A stretch of DNA of 64,000 nt from CAVWDU01 sp963753815 (GTDB taxonomy: Bacteria > Pseudomonadota > Gammaproteobacteria > Pseudomonadales > Halieaceae), in NCBI GenBank assembly GCA_963753815.1, contig CAVWDU010000001.1:124001-188000 (forward strand), read 5' to 3'. A program made the translations under genes and the position numbers. The notes under the pieces were generated by a model. That model made no database searches, was not told the DNA's origin, and saw nothing but the letters and a program-made list of their open reading frames with translations. Shown one piece after another: positions 39,295 through 48,534 of the stretch (position 1 is its first letter; every line of letters starts with the position of its first letter).

Positions 39295-42200
39295 TCAGCG
39301 GCCAACGTCCGTGGCGGGCGGATCCACCTCGGGGTCCTGCAGTTGCGCCCGCGCCGGTTCTATCGCCTCAACCGGCTTCATACCCGCGTCACCGACGGTA
39401 GCCGGCTGCTGCTCGACGTCGAAAATGCGGCTGAAGTCCACCGTTGGGTCGTCCCAGCTGCCACCGACCTCGTAGACCGCACTCGAGAGCTGATTGAACT
39501 GCTTCTCAAATACCCGCGATACCACGAATACGCCGGCCGCCACCGGCAGGCCGGCCGCCAGTGCGGCGACCCAGGGCAGATTGTTGGCCACCGGGAGTGT
39601 GACCACCAGTTCCCCGTCCAGGTCGCGCTCGTCGATCGAGGACAGGCCACTGAACTGGAACCCGCTGGATAGGCCCTTTACATCCAGTGCGGCGACCTCG
39701 AGCGTACCGGTATGCAGGGCGACCTCGCCGGTGATGCTGCGAAAAGGTATGCCCGACTCGAACATGTGGGAAAGACTGAGGCGAGAGACGATCTCGGCGA
39801 GATTGACAATGCTCACCACGCGCAGCGCGCCGGAAGCCGCCGGTGGTGCATCCAGGAATCGCCCTTCCCCGGCCTCGATCCGGACCAGTCCTTCCGCCTG
39901 CCCGAGGTCAAACCGCTGCGGCCCGCCCGGCCACTGCAGCGTGACATCGACCAGCCCGTCGCTGGTCTCCACGATTCTCTGGTAGTCGAATGCCTGCAGG
40001 GTGTCGCCGAAATCCTCGAAATGCAGCGTGGCAGAGAGCGCACTACCGGGCGCCTCCCCTCCCCCCCACTCCAGCCGATTGGTCTCGCCCCCCAGCAATC
40101 GCAGCCCGGCCAGTTCGCCCCGTATACCGTCGATGATCATCGAACTTTCGTCGGACCGAACGGTGAAACCGAGGTGCCCCAGGCGGCGCTCCCCGTAGGC
40201 CAGGTTTTGCGCATCCACAGTGAACTGCGGCAGCTGCGAGGGTGGCCCGGCAGACCCGGCCTGCTCCCCCTGCAATCCTTTCAGCGCGGCGATGTCGAGC
40301 CGGTCCAGGCGCAGGTGCGAGCCAGAACCCGCGTCGACGAGCGAAAGTTCGCCCTCTATCCAGTCCGCACTGGTCGCGATCCGCCACTGCGTCTCCGTGC
40401 GCTCAGCGCTGAGCACGATATCTTCGACCGTTCTCCCCCACAGTTTCAGGGTGCCGATCTCCAGGCTTTCCAGTGACGGTCGCAGCGCAAATGACGGCAT
40501 TGAGGCGGGCGTGGCGGGCATCTCCGCGGCCACGGGCGCCGGCATCAACGACTGCAGAAACAGCTGCCACTGCTCGACGTCGACCGAGGCGAGACGACCA
40601 CTGACGCGAAGCCGTCCGTCTTGCAGCGCAGCCGGCGGCTCCCCGAATCCCAGGGAGGCCGACGCGAGGCCCGCGTCTGCCATCGCACCGAGGAACGAGA
40701 CCGACTCTCCCAGCGTCAGGTCCAGCGTCGATGCCCCGCCCGTCACTGAAACCGAGACTGTCAGCGGGCCCCGGTCGTCGCCGCCCAGCGGCGCGGGCAG
40801 GCGGAGATCGACGCCATCGAGCCCGCTGTAGACCTTGATCTCCAGCGGCTCGCCGGGTGTGACCAGCACCTCGCCATTGACCGGCGTCGTCCCACTGGCC
40901 AGCGACCGCGATGGCAGGTCGAGCCAACGGGTGAGATCCTCCATGGCAACATCGCCACTGAACCCAACCCGGGTCACCGCGCTGGCCAGGTCGAACGTCC
41001 TCTTCCCGGCGTCGTCGGGGTGACGACCGAGAGACAAACTGATCGGTTCATCCCAGAGGCGCGCGCGCAGGTCCGAGGAAAAAAAACCCCGCTCCGTGCT
41101 GAAATCGATCACCCCCTCCAGACCGGGCAACCGCAGGTTGCCGGGCGAGATGACAAGCTCACCGTCTTCGACCTCCGCCCGCACGCTGACCCGCGGGCGC
41201 TCGCCCTCCCCGGACAGATTGAGCGCCAGGCGCAACTGCGACTCGATGGCACCGGCCAGGGTCCACTCCCCGAAAACGTTGCCGGTGATATCGGCGAGAG
41301 CCGAATCGCGCATCAGCCGAGCCATATCACCTCCGGGGCCCTGCAGGTCCGCATTGACCTGCAGGCGGAGCTGCCGATCCGCGGCCATCCAGGCCTCGGC
41401 TGAGAGTCTCGACACGGCGGTCTGGTAAACCACCGCATCCTCGCTCCAGATACTCACGTCGGTATCGTCGACCAACACCAGACCGTCCAGGGATTCAACT
41501 GCCGGCCACGCGGTGTCGTAGGCCAGGGTGGTATCAGTCACATCGAAGAACAGCTGAACCGTGCGCGCGGCCGTCTGCCCCCCGCGCAAGCTGCCGCGCC
41601 AGATAAAGCCCGCCTCATCGACATCTCCGTCGGTAATACTCCCCCGCAGCCAGTCGAACAGCAATGGCGACAGGACATAAGGAAGGTACTTGTTGCGACT
41701 CCCGACATGGGTGTCCCGAATGCCGGCAATCAGGTCCATCTCCAGCCCCACCTCAGAATGCTCCAACGGAATGTTGAGCCCGAACAGCGCCCGCACTTCG
41801 CCCTCGGCGCCGCGGCCGCTGATGAGGCCGCTCGACAAAACGACGGCATCGTCGAACCAGTTGATATCCACCGTGCCAAAGAGTTCGTCATAGCGCAGTG
41901 GTTCACGGTAGACGTCAGGAAACTCCAGCATTACGTCACGCGCATCCACAACCGCCCGGCCACCGCCATTCCCCAGGCTGACATAGCCGGCGGCGCCGCT
42001 GGTACCCGGTGCACCCCTCCATGAATCAAGCGCCACTTCACGGAAGTTCGCGGCCAGCGTCCATTCCTCAGCCGGGCGACGGTAATCTTCGATCGTGAGC
42101 TGCAGCGACTGCAGTTCGCCGCCGGGCTGCAGTACCCTGAAGGTTCGCTCCAGCTGTGGCGGGGTTGTTTCCAGTTCCACCAGAAAGCGGTTCAGCTGCG

Positions 42201-43248
42201 CCAGTGAAACGCGCTCCGAGCGCAGTCGAACGGAATCGCCGCGCAGCCCCAGCTGCATCCTCGGTACCACCAGTTCGTGACCGTGCTTGACCCAGTGCAG
42301 ATCGGCTGCATACAGCGTCCAGCGATCCCGGCGCTGCACCAGGCTGGCGTCGAAGGCAATGCGCTCTACCGGCATTTTCCAGTCGCCCGACGTCGGTTCG
42401 ATCAACAGCTCAGTCGCCTCGACATGGCCCTCTATGCTCGGTTCGCCATTGCGCCAGGAAAGCCAGAGCTCCAGGCCCAGGGCGCCTGCATCAAAGGTCA
42501 GCGGCAGTGGTGACAGCAACGCCGCCTGCAACGACTGCAGGTCGATGTCACTGGCATCGAGGTACAGGTCGCCAGCGAAGGTTTCAGGCCGAAACGGATT
42601 GCCGACGCCGCTGGCCAGCACCCGGACCCGGCTGCCGTCCTCATCGATGAGCTGGCCCTCGAGCTGTCGCCTGCCCCCCTCACGACGGAGGTCGAGATCG
42701 AGGCGCAGCATGCGCTGACTCGCATCGGGTAGCACCAGCTCCACCCGGGCGGCGCTGAGCTCAATGTGTTCCCCATTGAGCAGAAAGGCCTGCAACCACT
42801 CCAGACCGGCACGACCGGCCCCTCCGAGACCGGATACCCGCAGCCGCCCGTCTTCGGTCAGACGGGCGCGCAGGTACAGTTCGCTTAGAATCAGGTCTCG
42901 GGAGTGCAACCGGCCGCTCAGCAGCATGCGCCAGACATCCAGGGTGATCCTGCCCTGGGCCAGTTCGATCGGCTGGTGGGGCTCGCCGGGGAAAGTGATG
43001 CGCAACTCATGGAGAACGATCTGCGGCGAGAACGAGGCCCAGCTCCCGCTGACACCACTCGCCGCAACCGTGAACGGCAATCGCGCGTTCAGGGCGTCGA
43101 GGATATCGGTCTGACGGTCATCCACCAACGCCATGGCCAGGCGACCCACGCTGACGTAAACCGCCAGCGCGACCGTCGCCGCCACGATCACGGCCCAGAG
43201 CAGGCCGCTCAGGCGGTGAAAGAACGAGTCTACTGCAGGATGATCCAC
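39295..43248 (-). CDS. yhdP: YhdP family intermembrane phospholipid transport protein (AsmA-like)
   Basis: YhdP, TamB and YdbH are bridge-like proteins that move phospholipids to the outer membrane in E. coli. The 1317-residue product has one N-terminal membrane anchor (about 14-34), a very long periplasmic beta-rich body (DUF3971/AsmA-like repeats), and the conserved C-terminal segment FSGLSSIDERDLDGELVVTLPVANNLPWVA followed by a membrane-like stretch (AGVFVVSRVFEKQFNQLSS). Length agrees with the family (about 1270). GTG start at 43248. The yhdP-rng-maf-mreDCB order matches E. coli. Confidence 0.93.
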   Translation of the reverse strand: MDHPAVDSFFHRLSGLLWAVIVAATVALAVYVSVGRLAMALVDDRQTDILDALNARLPFTVAASGVSGSWASFSPQIVLHELRITFPGEPHQPIELAQGRITLDVWRMLLSGRLHSRDLILSELYLRARLTEDGRLRVSGLGGAGRAGLEWLQAFLLNGEHIELSAARVELVLPDASQRMLRLDLDLRREGGRRQLEGQLIDEDGSRVRVLASGVGNPFRPETFAGDLYLDASDIDLQSLQAALLSPLPLTFDAGALGLELWLSWRNGEPSIEGHVEATELLIEPTSGDWKMPVERIAFDASLVQRRDRWTLYAADLHWVKHGHELVVPRMQLGLRGDSVRLRSERVSLAQLNRFLVELETTPPQLERTFRVLQPGGELQSLQLTIEDYRRPAEEWTLAANFREVALDSWRGAPGTSGAAGYVSLGNGGGRAVVDARDVMLEFPDVYREPLRYDELFGTVDINWFDDAVVLSSGLISGRGAEGEVRALFGLNIPLEHSEVGLEMDLIAGIRDTHVGSRNKYLPYVLSPLLFDWLRGSITDGDVDEAGFIWRGSLRGGQTAARTVQLFFDVTDTTLAYDTAWPAVESLDGLVLVDDTDVSIWSEDAVVYQTAVSRLSAEAWMAADRQLRLQVNADLQGPGGDMARLMRDSALADITGNVFGEWTLAGAIESQLRLALNLSGEGERPRVSVRAEVEDGELVISPGNLRLPGLEGVIDFSTERGFFSSDLRARLWDEPISLSLGRHPDDAGKRTFDLASAVTRVGFSGDVAMEDLTRWLDLPSRSLASGTTPVNGEVLVTPGEPLEIKVYSGLDGVDLRLPAPLGGDDRGPLTVSVSVTGGASTLDLTLGESVSFLGAMADAGLASASLGFGEPPAALQDGRLRVSGRLASVDVEQWQLFLQSLMPAPVAAEMPATPASMPSFALRPSLESLEIGTLKLWGRTVEDIVLSAERTETQWRIATSADWIEGELSLVDAGSGSHLRLDRLDIAALKGLQGEQAGSAGPPSQLPQFTVDAQNLAYGERRLGHLGFTVRSDESSMIIDGIRGELAGLRLLGGETNRLEWGGGEAPGSALSATLHFEDFGDTLQAFDYQRIVETSDGLVDVTLQWPGGPQRFDLGQAEGLVRIEAGEGRFLDAPPAASGALRVVSIVNLAEIVSRLSLSHMFESGIPFRSITGEVALHTGTLEVAALDVKGLSSGFQFSGLSSIDERDLDGELVVTLPVANNLPWVAALAAGLPVAAGVFVVSRVFEKQFNQLSSAVYEVGGSWDDPTVDFSRIFDVEQQPATVGDAGMKPVEAIEPARAQLQDPEVDPPATDVGR

Positions 43249-43278
43249 ACGATATCCGGTTGCATGTTGTCGCCTGAC

Positions 43279-44757
43279 TTAGAGTAGGACGATGTCAAAG
43301 TGTTCCTGGCTGTAGCTCGGCTCCACCCGGAAGCTGATCGTTTTGCCGGCAAACTCTTCGATGTCGGCGACATTGGTCGACTCCTCGTCCAGCAGTCGGT
43401 CGACGACGGACTGGGAAGCCAGCACCATCAGGGTATCGTTTTCGTAAGCCCGGGCCTCGCGGATAATTTCGCGAAAAATCTCGTAACAGACGGTTTCCGC
43501 CGTCTTCAGCACGCCGCGCCCCTGACAGACGGGGCAATCTTCACACAAAAGGTGTTCGAGACTCTCGCGGGTGCGCTTGCGCGTCATTTCCACCAGCCCG
43601 AGTTCCGACACGCCGGTGATGGTATTGCGCGCCGGATCACGCTGCATGGCCTTCTCCAGGGCGCGGTGCACCTGCCGCCGATGCTCCTCGTCCTGCATGT
43701 CGATAAAATCAACGATGATGATGCCACCGAGGTTGCGCAGGCGCAGCTGTCGAGCCAGCATGCTGGCTGCTTCGAGATTGGTCTTGAAGATGGTTTGTTC
43801 GAGGTTGCGGTGACCGACATAGGAACCTGTATTGACATCAATCGTGGTCATCGCCTCGGTCTGGTCGATGATCAGGTAACCGCCTGACTTGAGCTCGACT
43901 TTACGCCCCAACGCCCGCTGAATCTCATCTTCGATGCCGTGCAATTCGAACAACGGCCGCTCGCCATCGTAGTGTTCCAGCAGGGAGCACACCTCAGGCA
44001 CATATTGCTCACAGAACTCCTGCAGCGCCACGAAGGTCTCGCGGCTGTCAACGAGAATCCGTTCGACACCCGGGCGCGCAAGGTCGCGGGTGATGCGAAG
44101 GTGCAGGGGCAGGTCTTCGTACAGCAACTGTGGCTGGGTCGCGGCGGCTGCGCGACGCGTGATCGCCCCCCACAGGCGCTTGAGGAAGCGGAGATCGGCC
44201 CGGATTTCTTCCTCACCGACGCCCTCGGCCGCCGTGCGCAGGATATAGCCACCGGCTCCGTCCAGCCCCTCTTCCACAACACCCTCCGCCAGCAATGCCT
44301 GCAGCCGCCCACGCTCGTCGGCATCTTCTATACGTTGCGAGACACCCACGTGGCTGCTCTGCGGCATGAACACCAGGTAACGCGACGACACCGATAACTG
44401 CGTGGACAGTCGCGCCCCTTTCGAGCCCAACGGGTCCTTGGTGACCTGAACGATCAGTTTCTGGCCGTCGTGGACGAAATCACGGATGGAGTCGGACTGG
44501 CGGCTGCGGTCCTCCTTGCCCTCGGCATTCACCGGCAGGATATCGGCAACGTGGATAAAGCAGGTGCGCTCCGCTCCGATCTCCACAAACGCCGCCTGCA
44601 TGCCGGGCAGTACCCGCACCACCTTGCCCGCGTAGATATTGCCGACGATGCCGCGACTACTGCTGCGCTCGATATGGATATCCTGCGCCGACCCGTTCTC
44701 GACCACCGCGACGCGGGTCTCCATCGGCGTCAGGTTGACCAGTATCTCTTCACTCAT
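43279..44757 (-). CDS. rng: Ribonuclease G
   Basis: Single-strand endonuclease that matures the 5' end of 16S rRNA and degrades mRNA. The 492 residues have an N-terminal S1-like domain (VGNIYAGKVVRVLPGMQAAFVEIG), the DNase I-like catalytic part with the Mg2+ aspartates in MTTIDVNTGSYVG and IIIVDFIDM, and the Zn-link CEDCPVCQGRG. It lacks the long C-terminal scaffold of RNase E. The ATG at 44757 lies inside the end of maf (8-base overlap); a longer frame would run through maf. Confidence 0.96.
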   Translation of the reverse strand: MSEEILVNLTPMETRVAVVENGSAQDIHIERSSSRGIVGNIYAGKVVRVLPGMQAAFVEIGAERTCFIHVADILPVNAEGKEDRSRQSDSIRDFVHDGQKLIVQVTKDPLGSKGARLSTQLSVSSRYLVFMPQSSHVGVSQRIEDADERGRLQALLAEGVVEEGLDGAGGYILRTAAEGVGEEEIRADLRFLKRLWGAITRRAAAATQPQLLYEDLPLHLRITRDLARPGVERILVDSRETFVALQEFCEQYVPEVCSLLEHYDGERPLFELHGIEDEIQRALGRKVELKSGGYLIIDQTEAMTTIDVNTGSYVGHRNLEQTIFKTNLEAASMLARQLRLRNLGGIIIVDFIDMQDEEHRRQVHRALEKAMQRDPARNTITGVSELGLVEMTRKRTRESLEHLLCEDCPVCQGRGVLKTAETVCYEIFREIIREARAYENDTLMVLASQSVVDRLLDEESTNVADIEEFAGKTISFRVEPSYSQEHFDIVLL

Positions 44758-45361
44758 TCGAACTCCAGGCGGGGCCGGGAAGCCCCGTGGTGACGCCGTG
44801 AGCGGCCAGCAAGCACCAGGTCTCATACAACGGCAGCCCCACGACATTACTGTAGCTGCCCTCGATGCGGGCGACAAAAGCCCCCGCCATCCCCTGGATG
44901 CCGTAGGCACCGGCCTTGTCCCAGGGCTCGTCTGTAGCCAGGTAGGCTTCACACTGGGCCTGGTCGAGGCCGGCAAATTCCACCTGGGTGCTCACCAGTT
45001 CGGTGTCCGAGCCGACCGGGCTGCACACCGAAATGGCCGTCATGACCTCGTGACGGCGCCCGCTGAGACGGGCAAGCATAACCAGCGCGGCCAGTCGGTC
45101 TTCAGGCTTACCCAGTATATCGCCGTCGATCACCACCGTTGTATCCGCGCCCAGAACGGCGAACCCTTCGCCGCTGTGCCGGCCTGCCACCACCGCTGCC
45201 TTCTCCGCCGCCATGCGCTGCACATAGGCGGCTGCATCCTCATCCGAACGCCGACTCTCATCGATTGCCGCCGGCTCCACGGGGCAGTGGACACCCAGTT
45301 GCGCCAGCAGTTCCAGGCGGCGCGGCGAAGCCGAGGCCAGCAGCAGCGGTACGGCACTCAT
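44750..45361 (-). CDS. dTTP/UTP pyrophosphatase (Maf/YhdE family)
   Basis: House-cleaning nucleotide pyrophosphatase. The 203 residues start with LLLASASPRRLELLAQLG and carry AADTTVV-type catalytic text (VLGADTTVVIDG), LGKPED, and the late EPWDKAGAYGIQGMAGAFVARIEGSYSNVVGLPL. The latter fits the YhdE (dTTP/UTP) rather than the YceF subgroup. Position between rng and mreD supports this. The start directly follows the mreD stop (TGA then ATG). Confidence 0.95.
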   Translation of the reverse strand: MSAVPLLLASASPRRLELLAQLGVHCPVEPAAIDESRRSDEDAAAYVQRMAAEKAAVVAGRHSGEGFAVLGADTTVVIDGDILGKPEDRLAALVMLARLSGRRHEVMTAISVCSPVGSDTELVSTQVEFAGLDQAQCEAYLATDEPWDKAGAYGIQGMAGAFVARIEGSYSNVVGLPLYETWCLLAAHGVTTGLPGPAWSSNE

Positions 45362-45850
45362 TCAAGCCACCCGGTAATGACGCCGCAACCCCCGCAGCAG
45401 GGGTAGCAGTAGCGGCCACAGCAGGGCGCTCGACACGGCGGGCAGCAGGAACATCATCGATGGCGCTCCCGCACCCTCGAGGTTCTGGATCCACTGGCAG
45501 AGGAGTTGATTGATGCCCACGAGCACGAAGACGATGGCCGCCTGTTGCCACAGACTGAACACCCGCAACCGCTGGTACAGGATAGAGACCAGCAGCGCGG
45601 TGGCCGCCAGCGCGAGGGCATTCTGACCCAGTACGGCGCCCTCAAGCACATCGAGCAGCAGGCCCAGCACCAGGCCGGAAAATATGCCGACGCGTTCCGG
45701 TACGGCAATCGTCCAGTAGATCACGACCAGGGCCAGCCATTCGGGGCGCCCCCATAGCAGCGAGTGGGGCAACGGCAACACGGCCAGCACCAGCGCCGCG
45801 ATGAATGTCACCAGGATAACCCAGTAACCGTGTGCTTCCTGGTCAACCAC
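45362..45850 (-). CDS. mreD: Rod shape-determining protein MreD
   Basis: Integral membrane part of the elongasome. The 162 residues are almost entirely hydrophobic, with about five membrane segments and the family text LGLLLDVLEGAVLGQNALALAATALLV. GTG start at 45850, overlapping mreC by 8 bases. Identity is supported by position between mreC and maf. Confidence 0.94.
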   Translation of the reverse strand: MVDQEAHGYWVILVTFIAALVLAVLPLPHSLLWGRPEWLALVVIYWTIAVPERVGIFSGLVLGLLLDVLEGAVLGQNALALAATALLVSILYQRLRVFSLWQQAAIVFVLVGINQLLCQWIQNLEGAGAPSMMFLLPAVSSALLWPLLLPLLRGLRRHYRVA

Positions 45851-46730
45851 CCGAGCGTCCGGCTACCGCGGGCGTCTCGGGGGCCGTGAACACCAGCAGA
45901 ACATGACGGCTGCGGTCCAGGGCGGCACTCGGGCGGGCCTGGATGCGGGCAAAGGTTTGCCCGGGGTCCCTGTCGACCCGGATGACGACGCCCACGGGAT
46001 AACCCACGGGAAAGCGCCCACCGAGGCCGGAGCTGACCAGCAGATCACCCTCCCGGATATCCGTCGTGGCGGCAATATGATGGACGTCGAGCGTACCCAG
46101 GGTGCCACTGCCTTCGGCGATCGCGCGGACACCGTTGCGATTGACCTGTACCGGGATGGAGTGCGTGGTATCGGTGATCAGCAGGGCTCGCGAGTTAATA
46201 CCACTGACCTCGACGATCTGACCCATCAGGCCATTCTCATCGATCAGGGGCTGACCGATGAACACGCCGTCGCGCTCTCCCTTGTTCAGAACAACCTGAT
46301 GCCGAACCGGGTCCGGTGACACACCGATCAGTTCGGCCACCAGCACGTCGTCTCGGAGAATGGCGCTGGAATTCAGCAACGAGCGCAGCCGCAGGTTTTC
46401 CGCCTGCAGCGCGGCCATCCGGCGGGACCGACCCTGCAGGACGAGGCTCTCGCGACGCAGCCGGTCGTTCTCCTCCAACAGACTGGACCGGGACTGCAGT
46501 CGTGATTCACTCCAGTGGGCGATGCGCGACGGGGTATCCGCCAGCCAGTAGATCGGTGCCGCGAGCATGTCCAGCGCCGCGCGGGTATGGTCGAGGCTGT
46601 TGAATCGAAGGTCGGCGAGAATCAGCCCGCCGACAACTAAAACGGCCGCCAGCGCGCGGATACCCAGTGACGAGTCGTTGATGAATAACGGCTTGATGGC
46701 AGCTCCCGGAACCCGAGCCCGGCATTCCAC
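45843..46730 (-). CDS. mreC: Cell shape-determining protein MreC
   Basis: Bitopic periplasmic organiser of the elongasome that activates PBP2/RodA. The 295 residues have a membrane helix (LGIRALAAVLVVGGLILADLRF), a coiled coil (SSLLEENDRLRRESLVLQGRSRRMAALQAENLRLRSLL) and two beta domains with VNGVMGQ-like text (ENGLMGQIVEVSGINSRALLITDTTHSIPVQV) and VSSGLGGRFPVGYPVG. GTG start at 46730 with AGGAG four bases upstream; homologues usually start about 12 residues later, where only ATC is present. Confidence 0.95.
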   Translation of the reverse strand: MECRARVPGAAIKPLFINDSSLGIRALAAVLVVGGLILADLRFNSLDHTRAALDMLAAPIYWLADTPSRIAHWSESRLQSRSSLLEENDRLRRESLVLQGRSRRMAALQAENLRLRSLLNSSAILRDDVLVAELIGVSPDPVRHQVVLNKGERDGVFIGQPLIDENGLMGQIVEVSGINSRALLITDTTHSIPVQVNRNGVRAIAEGSGTLGTLDVHHIAATTDIREGDLLVSSGLGGRFPVGYPVGVVIRVDRDPGQTFARIQARPSAALDRSRHVLLVFTAPETPAVAGRSGG

Positions 46731-46800
46731 CGGGCTCCTGTGTACAACACGGTCGCCAGTTTACTGCAGTCGGCGGCGCCGGGCTATGACAGGTGGGGCT

Positions 46801-47838
46801 TTACTCGGTGCAAAGCAGGTCGATCGTGTGCCGGTCCATGCGCTCCATGGCGAGACCGCCGCCACGGGCGACACAGGTGAGCGGATCATCGGCAACGATC
46901 ACCGGCAGCCCCGTGTCCTCGGAGATCAGCCGATCGAGGTCGCGCAGCAGCGCGCCGCCCCCGGTCAGGACGATGCCGCTTTCGGCGATGTCCGCCGCCA
47001 GCTCGGGCGGGGCCTGCTCGAGTGCCAGCTTGACGGCCTGTACGATACTGGCCAGCGGGTCCTGCAAAGCCTCCAGGATCTCGTCGCTATTGAGGGTGAA
47101 ACTCCGCGGCACACCCTCCGCCAGATTGCGCCCCCGCACGTCGATCTCGCGCAGTTCACTGCCGGCGAAGGCACAGCCGATTTCCTGCTTGATCCGCTCC
47201 GCGGTGGCATCGCCGATCAGGCTGCCGTAGCGGCGCCGCACGTGCGAGATGATCGCCTCATCGAAGCGATCGCCGCCCACCCGCACGGAGTCGCGGTAGA
47301 CGACGCCATTGAGGGAGATGATCGCCACCTCCGAGGTACCGCCGCCGACATCGACCACCATGCAGCCAGTGGCCTCCTCGACCTGCAGGCCGGCACCGAT
47401 CGCGGCGGCCATGGGCTCCTCGATAAGGCGCACTTCGCGGGCCCCGGCGGCCATGGCCGATTCACTGATCGCCCGCCGCTCGACCTGCGTCGACATGCAG
47501 GGTACACAGACCAGCACCCGCGGACTGGGGCGTATGAACTTGCTCTCATGCACCTTGGCAATGAAGTGCTGGAGCATCTTTTCGGTGACCTGGAAGTCGG
47601 CGATCACGCCGTCTTTCAGCGGCCTGATCGCGGTTATATTGCCAGGGGTGCGGCCGAGCATACGTTTGGCCTCCATACCCACCGCCTCGATCGTCTTCTG
47701 CCCGTTGTGAACCCGGATGGCGACCACCGAGGGTTCATCGAGGACGATACCCTGGTCACGGACGTAAATCAGTGTATTGGCCGTACCCAGATCGATCGAC
47801 AGATCATTGGAGAACACGCCGCGCAGTTTTTTCAGCAT
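46801..47838 (-). CDS. mreB: Rod shape-determining protein MreB
   Basis: Actin-like cytoskeletal protein that directs lateral wall synthesis. The 345 residues begin LKKLRGVFSNDLSIDLGTANTLIYVRDQGIVLDEPSVVAI and contain the ATP-binding loops VVDVGGGTSEVAIISL and GIVLTGGGALLRDLDRLI. Length is typical. It is the first gene of mreB-mreC-mreD-maf-rng-yhdP and diverges from gatC. Confidence 0.98.
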   Translation of the reverse strand: MLKKLRGVFSNDLSIDLGTANTLIYVRDQGIVLDEPSVVAIRVHNGQKTIEAVGMEAKRMLGRTPGNITAIRPLKDGVIADFQVTEKMLQHFIAKVHESKFIRPSPRVLVCVPCMSTQVERRAISESAMAAGAREVRLIEEPMAAAIGAGLQVEEATGCMVVDVGGGTSEVAIISLNGVVYRDSVRVGGDRFDEAIISHVRRRYGSLIGDATAERIKQEIGCAFAGSELREIDVRGRNLAEGVPRSFTLNSDEILEALQDPLASIVQAVKLALEQAPPELAADIAESGIVLTGGGALLRDLDRLISEDTGLPVIVADDPLTCVARGGGLAMERMDRHTIDLLCTE

Positions 47839-48216
47839 GAATTCAGATTACCTTGACGACTAAAACCGACTCCTGCGGGTGGAGTGGCCAGGGCGTTGAG
47901 ACACCATCGCCGCAGGCGTCGCCCGCAGGCATACGCGAAGCCCTGATGTTCAGTTAACAGCCCCTGGTGGAATGTTCAGTGGAAAAGCCCCGGGCAACTC
48001 CAGCCACTTCGACAACCCGGGTCGCCTCGACAGTGAACCCACGTTACCGCCTGGAGCAAACGCTCCTGTTGAACCGGCCTGGCGCCGCTTCCCTTGATCG
48101 GGCGACGCCAGTTGTTGCCTCTCAATTATCGCGGTAACTGTAACAACGCCGGGGATTTTGGGCAAGGCGCAAATGTGATACTTTTACGCCCCGCCGTTCA
48201 CCCCGGGCATCCCGAA
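47839..48216. other. Divergent mreB-gatC intergenic region
   Basis: 378 bases with no gene. ATGTTCAGT occurs as a direct repeat at 47946-47954 and 47972-47980, 26 bases apart. A candidate gatC promoter is listed separately. I see no tRNA, terminator or convincing mreB promoter. Confidence 0.5.
48156..48184 (+). promoter_or_regulatory. Candidate gatCAB promoter
   Basis: TTTTGG (48156-48161), 17-base spacer, TACTTT (48179-48184) with TGTGA just before the -10. The gatC ATG is 33 bases downstream. The -35 is weak. Confidence 0.35.
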
Positions 48217-48504
48217 ATGACCATCCAGCAAGACGACATCGATGCGATTGCAGAATTAGCCCGCATCCGCATCTCCGCGCAGCACCGGGCGGCTGTCACC
48301 GATAGCATCGCGGCGATACTCGACCTCGTGGATCAGCTGCAGGCCGTGGATACCAGTGCGGTCGAACCGATGGCGCATCCCCTCGACGCCACCGCCTCAC
48401 TGCGTCCCGATGAGGTGACCGAGAGCGACGACCGGGAGACCTTCCAGGCTATTGCGCCAGAGGTCGAGGACGGACTCTACCTGGTACCCCGAGTCATCGA
48501 CTGA
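48217..48504 (+). CDS. gatC: Aspartyl/glutamyl-tRNA amidotransferase subunit C
   Basis: Small scaffold of GatCAB, which converts Glu-tRNA-Gln (and Asp-tRNA-Asn) to the amidated forms. The 95 residues begin MTIQQDDIDAIAELARIRI and end with DETFQ-like text (DRETFQAIAPEVEDGLYLVPRVID), the GatC signature. Start ATG at 48217; an upstream in-frame extension lies in the promoter region. The gatCAB presence implies indirect amidation for at least one tRNA. Confidence 0.95.
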   Translation: MTIQQDDIDAIAELARIRISAQHRAAVTDSIAAILDLVDQLQAVDTSAVEPMAHPLDATASLRPDEVTESDDRETFQAIAPEVEDGLYLVPRVID

Positions 48505-48534
48505 CGGCACGACCGCCACAGGAACTTCTTGTTT

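Noticed and set aside
46695..46730. MreC starting at a non-standard ATC about 12 codons downstream
   Set aside because: GGGAG lies nearby, but the GTG at 46730 has its own AGGAG at an acceptable distance, so a rare start codon is not needed.
47839..48216. tRNA or small RNA gene in the mreB-gatC gap
   Set aside because: No cloverleaf pairing, CCA end or terminator hairpin with a T-tract was found.
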